Source: Micromonospora matsumotoense (GTDB lineage: Bacteria > Actinomycetota > Actinomycetes > Mycobacteriales > Micromonosporaceae). Taken from it: 64,000 nucleotides of DNA. The stretch lies in NCBI RefSeq assembly GCF_900091525.1, contig NZ_FMCU01000003.1, positions 1 to 64,000 on the forward strand, written 5' to 3'. Under the pieces are notes generated by a model that was given only the letters and a program-made list of their open reading frames with translations, was not told the origin of the DNA and searched no databases. The position numbers were made by a program, and so were the translations under genes. This document shows positions 59,111-64,000 of the stretch, piece after piece (the stretch's first letter is position 1; the number at the start of each line of letters is the position of its first letter).

Positions 59111-59789
59111 CGACCGCGCCGGGCACCGGGTCGGGCAGGGCCGGCGGCTCGTCGGTCGGCTCCGGCGGGTGGGGCGTCGTGGTCTCCGGGACGGGGCGGG
59201 TCGGCCGGGGTGACGTCGACGCGGTGGCCGGGCTGCGGCTCGGCGAACGGGTGGCGCTCGGAGACGGCGAGGGGGTGGCGGTGGAGGGCGTCGCGGACGG
59301 GGTGCCCGGGACGACGACGGGTCCAGCCGCCCCCGGCGTACGGGAGGCGACGGTCGGCGGCACGGTGCCGGTGGCGACGGGAGCGCCGGTGGTCACCTCG
59401 GGCGACGGCGACGGCGACGAGGACGGCGACCGCTCGGGCTGCGCGACCTCGTCGACGAAGGGCAGCACCGCGTGCGGCGCGATGCCGCCCGCGAAGCTGA
59501 CGCCCACCAACCCGGCGTAGATCAGACCCACCAACCCGAGGGTGTACGCCAGCCAGCGCAGCCGGGAGTGTCGTCGGCCGCTAGGGTCGACGAAGACGGG
59601 GGTCAGCTGGGGCACGGCGGCGATCGACGCGGTGGGCCCGTCGGCGCGGCTGATCACCACGGTCGGCCCATCGAGCCCCGTCACACTCTCGGTACGATGT
59701 GGACCAGCAGCCGACTGACCACCGATTGCGCCTGCAGGCTTCGATCTCCCGGATGGCGCATTCTTCCTGCTCAGACGGTCGGCAGTCAT
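59103..59789 (-). CDS. Membrane protein with Pro/Ser/Thr-rich exposed tail
   Basis: A 228-residue protein of no recognised family. A cytoplasmic part of about 75 residues precedes one transmembrane helix (about 80-105). The remaining 120 residues are almost wholly Pro, Ser, Thr, Ala and Glu, as in cell-wall-spanning linkers. It overlaps the deacetylase-synthase gene by 8 bases and is thus its operon partner; it may anchor or guide the polymer machinery. The function is inferred only from context. Confidence 0.6.
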   Translation of the reverse strand: MTADRLSRKNAPSGRSKPAGAIGGQSAAGPHRTESVTGLDGPTVVISRADGPTASIAAVPQLTPVFVDPSGRRHSRLRWLAYTLGLVGLIYAGLVGVSFAGGIAPHAVLPFVDEVAQPERSPSSSPSPSPEVTTGAPVATGTVPPTVASRTPGAAGPVVVPGTPSATPSTATPSPSPSATRSPSRSPATASTSPRPTRPVPETTTPHPPEPTDEPPALPDPVPGAVDG

Positions 59790-59955
59790 GGGATGCGAGT
59801 CTAGGCACGAGGATCACTCAGCTCCCAGCACGTCCCACGAATGAGACTCGGGTCGCACCGGTGGACGTCGGGCGGCCGCTGGCGGACACCGGCCGGCACC
59901 GTGGGGCGGCACCGGTTCAGGGCGAAGGTCCCGGGCGGGGGACGACATGATCTCC

Positions 59956-59961
59956 TAGGGT
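59956..59961 (+). promoter_or_regulatory. -10 box of pta, leaderless start
   Basis: TAGGGT matches the actinobacterial TANNNT -10 and lies 6 bp before the pta GTG, so transcription should begin at or next to the start codon. No Shine-Dalgarno or clear -35 is present. Confidence 0.5.
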
Positions 59962-59967
59962 GGGGGC

Positions 59968-62043
59968 GTGGCCCGCAGCGTCTACCTGACCAGCGTGGGG
60001 TCCGGCGGGGGTAAGTCGACCATCGCCCTCGGCCTCGCGGAACTCCTCTCCCGGCAGGTCGAACGGATCGGCGTGTTCCGGCCGCTGGTCTCCGACGCCG
60101 GCACCGACCCGATCCTCGCCCTGCTGCACGACCGCTACCGGATCGATCTGCCCGAGGCCGACCTGACCGGCACGACGTACGCCGAGGCGGCGGCCCTGGT
60201 CGCCGACGGGCGGCGGGAGGAGCTGATCTCCCGGATCGTCGAGCGCTACCGGGCGGTGGAACGACGCTGCCCGGCGGTGATCGTGGTGGGCAGCGACTTC
60301 GCCGACGGCGGGGACGGGGCCGGCCCCCGTGAGCTGGCCTTCAACGCCCGGCTGGCCACCGAGTTCGGCAGCGTGGTGGTGCCGGTGGTGGACGGCTTCG
60401 GGCAGCAACCCGAGGCGATCACGGCGGCGGCGCGCGGGGCGTACCACGATCTGGCGGACCTGGGCGCGACGGTGCTGGCGGTGATCGCCAACCGGGTGAC
60501 CGGGACGATGACCCTGCCGGAGCTGCCGGTGCCCGCGTACGCCATCCCGGAGGTGCCGAGCGTGTCGGCGCCGACGGTGGCCGAGGTGGCGGCGGCGCTC
60601 GACGCCACCCTGCTGGCCGGCGACGACGCCGCCCTCGGCCGGGACGTGCTCGACTACGTGGTCGGCGCGGCGCACGTGCCGATCCTGCTCGACCACCTGA
60701 CCGAGGGGGCCCTGGTGATCACCCCCGGTGACCGGGCCGACCTGCTGGTCGCGGCGAGCACCGCGCACGTCGCCGGGCAGGTCTCGCTGGCCGGCGTGGT
60801 GCTCACCCTCGGCGAGCAGCCCGACCCCCGGGTCATGCGCCTGGTCGAACGGCTCAGCACCGGCTTCGCCGTGCTCTCGGTGACCAGCGACAGCTACGAC
60901 ACGGTCGAGGCGTCCAGCCGGATCGAGGGCCGGCCCGGCCCGGCCAACCCGCGCAAGGTGGAGGCCGCGCTCGGCGCGTTCGAGGGGCACGTCGACACCG
61001 TCGACCTGGCCCGCCGGCTGCGGGTCAGCCGCTCCGACCGGGTCACCCCGCTGATGTTCGAGTACGACCTGATCGACCGGGCCCGCGCCGACCGTCGCCG
61101 GCTGGTGCTGCCGGAGGGCACCGACGAGCGCATCCTGCGGGCGACCGAGATCCTGCTCCGCCGGGGGGTCGCCGAGCTGACCCTGCTCGGCCGCCCGGAC
61201 GACGTGGCCCGGCGCACCCGCGAGCTGGGCATCGACCTCACCGGCGCGGAGGTGGTCGACCCGGCCGGCAGCGCCTGGCGGGACGAGTTCGCCACCCGGT
61301 ACGCGCAACTGCGCGCCCACCGGGGCGTCACCGTCGAGTTGGCGCACGACATCGTGGCGCAGCCCAACTACTTCGGCACCATGATGGTGGCCACCGGGCA
61401 CGCCGACGGGATGGTCTCCGGGGCCACCCACACCACGGCCGCCACCATCCGCCCCGCCTTCGAGATCATCCGGACCGTGCCGGGCGTCTCGGTGGCGTCG
61501 AGCGTCTTCTTCATGCTGCTCGCCGACCGGGTGCTGGTCTACGGCGACTGCGCGGTCAACCCCGACCCGGACGCCGCCCAACTCGCCGACATCGCCATCT
61601 CCTCGGCCGACACGGCGGCCCGGTTCGGCATCGAGCCGAGGGTGGCGATGCTGTCGTACTCGACCGGGGACTCCGGCGCGGGGGCCGACGTGGAGAAGGT
61701 CGCCGCCGCCACCAGGCTGGTCCGCGAGCGCCGGCCCGACCTGCTGGTCGAGGGGCCGATCCAGTACGACGCGGCGATCGACCCGCAGGTCGCGGCGACC
61801 AAACTGCCGCAGAGCACGGTCGCCGGGCGGGCCACCGTGTTCATCTTCCCGGACCTCAACACCGGCAACAACACCTACAAGGCGGTGCAGCGGTCGGCGG
61901 GGGCGGTGGCCGTCGGGCCGGTGATGCAGGGCCTGCGTCGACCGGTCAACGACCTGTCCCGGGGCGCGAAGGTCGCCGACATCGTCAACACGGTGGCGAT
62001 CACCGCCATCCAGGCGGCCGGATCGCCGGAGGAGGGTTCGTGA
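59968..62043 (+). CDS. pta: Phosphate acetyltransferase
   Basis: A 691-residue long-form Pta. The N-terminal BioD-like P-loop domain (YLTSVGSGGGKSTIALGL, about 6-23) and a DRTGG domain (about 215-330) regulate the C-terminal catalytic domain (about 375-691; LPEGTDERILRA, GMVSGATHTTAATIRPA and FIFPDLNTGNNTYKAVQRS). It interconverts acetyl-CoA and acetyl phosphate. Its stop overlaps the ackA start (GTGA), giving the standard operon. The GTG start is probably leaderless. Confidence 0.95.
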   Translation: MARSVYLTSVGSGGGKSTIALGLAELLSRQVERIGVFRPLVSDAGTDPILALLHDRYRIDLPEADLTGTTYAEAAALVADGRREELISRIVERYRAVERRCPAVIVVGSDFADGGDGAGPRELAFNARLATEFGSVVVPVVDGFGQQPEAITAAARGAYHDLADLGATVLAVIANRVTGTMTLPELPVPAYAIPEVPSVSAPTVAEVAAALDATLLAGDDAALGRDVLDYVVGAAHVPILLDHLTEGALVITPGDRADLLVAASTAHVAGQVSLAGVVLTLGEQPDPRVMRLVERLSTGFAVLSVTSDSYDTVEASSRIEGRPGPANPRKVEAALGAFEGHVDTVDLARRLRVSRSDRVTPLMFEYDLIDRARADRRRLVLPEGTDERILRATEILLRRGVAELTLLGRPDDVARRTRELGIDLTGAEVVDPAGSAWRDEFATRYAQLRAHRGVTVELAHDIVAQPNYFGTMMVATGHADGMVSGATHTTAATIRPAFEIIRTVPGVSVASSVFFMLLADRVLVYGDCAVNPDPDAAQLADIAISSADTAARFGIEPRVAMLSYSTGDSGAGADVEKVAAATRLVRERRPDLLVEGPIQYDAAIDPQVAATKLPQSTVAGRATVFIFPDLNTGNNTYKAVQRSAGAVAVGPVMQGLRRPVNDLSRGAKVADIVNTVAITAIQAAGSPEEGS

Positions 62044-63161
62044 CCGACCGGGTGCTGGTGCTCAACTGCGGGTCGTCGTCGGTGAAGTACCGGCTCTACG
62101 ACGGGGAGTCGGTGGTCGACTCCGGCACCGTCGAGCGGGTCGGCGAACCGGGCGGCGGACCGGCCGACCACGCCGCCGCCGTGCGGGACATCCTCGGCCG
62201 GCTCGACCTGACCGGGCTGAGCGCGGTGGGGCACCGGGTGGTGCACGGTGGGCGGCGGTTCAGCGCGCCGGTGCGGATCGACGACGCGGTCTTCGCCGCG
62301 ATCGGGGAGCTGGTGCCGCTGGCCCCGCTGCACAACCCGGCCAACCTGGCCGGCATCGAGGTCACCCGGGAGCTGCTGCCGGACGTCGGGCAGGTGGCGG
62401 TCTTCGACACCGCGTTCCACCACACCCTGCCCGAGGCCGCCGCCACGTACGCCATCGACCTGGACACCGCCCGCCGCCACGACATCCGGCGGTACGGCTT
62501 CCACGGCACCTCCCACGCGTACGTGTCGCAGCGCACCGCCGAACTGCTCGACCGGCCGTACGACCGGTTGCGCACGATCAGCCTGCACCTGGGCAACGGG
62601 GCGAGCGCCTGCGCCGTGGACGGCGGACGCAGCGTGGCCACCTCGATGGGGATGTCGCCGTTGGAGGGGCTGGTGATGGGCACCCGCAGTGGCGACCTCG
62701 ACCCGACGGTCATCTTCCACCTGCGCCGCGAGGGCGGGCTGACCGTCGACGAGATCGACGACCTGCTCAACCACCGCAGCGGCCTGCTCGGGCTGACCGG
62801 GGCCAACGACATGCGGGAGGTGCTGTCCCGTCGGGCCGACGGGGACGCCGCCGCCACCCTCGCCTTCGACGTCTACTGCCGGCGGATCACCGGGTACGTC
62901 GGGGCGTACCACGCGCTGCTGGGCGGGGCGGACGCGGTCACCTTCACCGCCGGGGTCGGCGAGCACTCCCCCGAGGTGCGGGCCGCCGCCCTGGCCGGGC
63001 TGGACCGGCTCGGCATCGCCGTCGACCCGGACCGCAACGTCGGTGCCGGGGACCGGGTGATCTCCCCGGCCGGTGCACAGGTCAGCGTCTGTGTGGTCGG
63101 CACCGACGAGGAGCGGGAGATCGCCCGGGAGACCCGCGCGGTGCTGGCCGACGGGGACTGA
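62040..63161 (+). CDS. ackA: Acetate kinase
   Basis: A 373-residue ASKHA-family kinase. It carries VLNCGSSSVKYRLYD at the N-terminus, GHRVVHGG, FDTAFHHTLPE, RRYGFHGTSHAYV, LGNGASACAVDGGRSVATSMGM and FTAGVGEHSPEVR. It makes ATP and acetate from acetyl phosphate, or the reverse. The protein is somewhat shorter than the usual 400 residues because of a compact N-terminal part. It is the second gene of the operon with pta. Confidence 0.95.
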   Translation: MTDRVLVLNCGSSSVKYRLYDGESVVDSGTVERVGEPGGGPADHAAAVRDILGRLDLTGLSAVGHRVVHGGRRFSAPVRIDDAVFAAIGELVPLAPLHNPANLAGIEVTRELLPDVGQVAVFDTAFHHTLPEAAATYAIDLDTARRHDIRRYGFHGTSHAYVSQRTAELLDRPYDRLRTISLHLGNGASACAVDGGRSVATSMGMSPLEGLVMGTRSGDLDPTVIFHLRREGGLTVDEIDDLLNHRSGLLGLTGANDMREVLSRRADGDAAATLAFDVYCRRITGYVGAYHALLGGADAVTFTAGVGEHSPEVRAAALAGLDRLGIAVDPDRNVGAGDRVISPAGAQVSVCVVGTDEEREIARETRAVLADGD

Positions 63162-63198
63162 CCGGTGGAGGCGGACCGACCGGGGTGGTGAGCAGCAT

Positions 63199-63223
63199 CG
63201 GTCCGGACAGCCGGGTCGGACCG
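63199..63223 (+). terminator. Weak hairpin after ackA
   Basis: CGGTCCG and CGGACCG form a 7-bp stem with an 11-nt loop, about 40 bp after the ackA stop. It is a modest terminator candidate only. Confidence 0.35.
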
Positions 63224-63237
63224 GGCAGCGGAACACC

Positions 63238-63243
63238 TACCGT
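63238..63243 (+). promoter_or_regulatory. -10-like box of the lipoprotein hydrolase
   Basis: TACCGT fits TANNNT and ends 6 bp before the ATG, again implying a leaderless mRNA. No convincing -35 was found. Confidence 0.4.
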
Positions 63244-63249
63244 GCAGGG

Positions 63250-64000
63250 ATGGGGGCGAGACGGCTGTGCGCCGTGGTGCTGGCCGCGCTGCTCGCCGGT
63301 TGTGGCCCGGCCACCGCCGCCACCGAGGCGCCGCCGCCGGCCCGACACGCCCCGGCCCAGGTCCGACCGGTCGCGGTCCGCACCCTCATCGTCGACCCGT
63401 CCGGGCCACGCCCGCTGCCGGTGACGCTCTGGTACCCGACCGCGCACGGCCGGGTCGCCCCCGGCCGGTTCCCGGTGGTGGTGCACAGCCACGGCCTGCG
63501 CAGCCTGCCCGAGCTGCACGCCGCGCTGGCCACCCGGTGGGCCGCCGCCGGCTTCGTGGTGGCCGCGCCGACCTACCCGTACACCAGCCGGTGGGCGGCC
63601 CGGTTCAGCCGCGCCGACGTGCGCAACCAGCCCGCCGACGCGTGGCGGGTGATCCGCCACCTGGTCCGGCTGGACGCCCGCGCCGGTGACCCGCTGGCCG
63701 GGCACCTGGACGTCGGCCGGTTCGCCGCGACCGGCCACTCGGCGGGCGGTTTCACCACCGCCGGCATGTTCACCTCCGGCCACTCGGCCCGGCTGCGCTC
63801 CGGTGTGATCATCGCCGGGGGCGGACTGGCCGGCGCCTTCGCCGGGCCGACCGCCCCGCTGCTCTTCGTGCACGGCACCGCCGACCCGGTGGTGCCGTTG
63901 ACCGTCGGCCAGGCCGGTTACCAGCGGGCGACCGGCCCGAAGGCGTTCCTCAGTGTGCTCGGGCAGGGCCACGGCGAATACCTCACCCCGGGCCGGCCCG
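63250..64000 (+). CDS. Lipoprotein alpha/beta hydrolase, 3' end outside window
   Basis: At least 250 residues, cut by the window end. It starts with a lipoprotein signal (MGARRLCAVVLAALLAGC, lipobox LAGC, Cys18). The hydrolase domain shows VVVHSHGLRS (oxyanion), nucleophile Ser in ATGHSAGGFT, Asp in HGTADPVVP and a late His in GQGHGEYL, so the catalytic triad is complete. It resembles the dienelactone-hydrolase/PAF-acetylhydrolase or cutinase-like group. Probably a surface-anchored esterase; substrate unknown. The frame runs open to the last base. Confidence 0.82.
   Translation, partial: MGARRLCAVVLAALLAGCGPATAATEAPPPARHAPAQVRPVAVRTLIVDPSGPRPLPVTLWYPTAHGRVAPGRFPVVVHSHGLRSLPELHAALATRWAAAGFVVAAPTYPYTSRWAARFSRADVRNQPADAWRVIRHLVRLDARAGDPLAGHLDVGRFAATGHSAGGFTTAGMFTSGHSARLRSGVIIAGGGLAGAFAGPTAPLLFVHGTADPVVPLTVGQAGYQRATGPKAFLSVLGQGHGEYLTPGRP

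Overview
The window is a contiguous stretch of a high-GC actinomycete chromosome, most likely Micromonosporaceae (Micromonospora or a close relative). The evidence is very GC-rich third codon positions, frequent GTG starts, many 4-base stop/start overlaps, and lineage-typical genes: the fused E2-like/E1 2-oxoglutarate dehydrogenase Kgd followed by a DUF6104 gene, the LysX fusion, a giant SCO7613-type membrane protein, a second YidC beside a DUF6412 gene, and a DUF2795 gene. The genus is an inference; there is no rRNA or tRNA gene in the window, and no prophage, IS element or CRISPR array.

Layout. 1-4 kb: a stand-alone LigD polymerase-domain gene, then a TetR-MMPL efflux operon behind a double palindromic operator. 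4-8.3 kb: an erythromycin-esterase-like gene, a DUF2795 gene, an Erm-type 23S rRNA methyltransferase with an elaborate leader, and a Gfo/Idh/MocA oxidoreductase. 8.5-17.4 kb: two small membrane proteins, a FabG-like SDR, a GH13 enzyme, a DUF1349 gene, a DedA protein, a secreted GH16 glucanase with a LacI-type operator, YidC and DUF6412. 16.4-21.5 kb: a translationally coupled lysX-DUF998-hydrolase operon. 21.7-29.6 kb: a carboxylate-amine ligase, a CoA-disulfide-reductase-like flavoprotein, a streptomycin-kinase-like gene, a Nei-type glycosylase, an EF-hand-like membrane protein, and a coupled dimethylargininase/ornithine aminotransferase pair. 29.6-41.6 kb: a desaturase, an FHA protein, the giant membrane protein, CutA, an acyltransferase-patatin pair, a Ser/Thr kinase and a GT4 glycosyltransferase. 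41.8-47.5 kb: HtrA protease plus two-component system (MprAB-PepD-like) and a PadR-DUF4097 operon. 48.1-52.6 kb: an OlsA/OlsB-like pair, a hotdog-like gene and a two-gene ABC exporter. 52.9-64 kb: kgd, DUF6104, a polysaccharide deacetylase-GT2 fusion, the pta-ackA operon and a lipoprotein hydrolase cut by the window end.

Themes. Many genes concern the envelope and its defence: lysyl-phosphatidylglycerol, putative ornithine lipid, fatty-acid desaturation, phospholipid acyl turnover, an envelope-stress kinase/regulator/protease set and the deacetylase/synthase fusion. A second theme is intrinsic drug resistance (MMPL efflux, Ere-like, Erm-like and APH(6)-like genes, ABC exporter). The most interesting non-coding signal is the erm leader (6801-7136): a plausible promoter placed so that transcription would start at the ATG of a 39-codon leader peptide, then a 5-codon minicistron inside one copy of a direct repeat, and two perfect hairpins, the second overlapping the likely ribosome-binding site of erm. 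The second is a family of long palindromic repeats flanking an AT-richer island at 47.5-48.1 kb.
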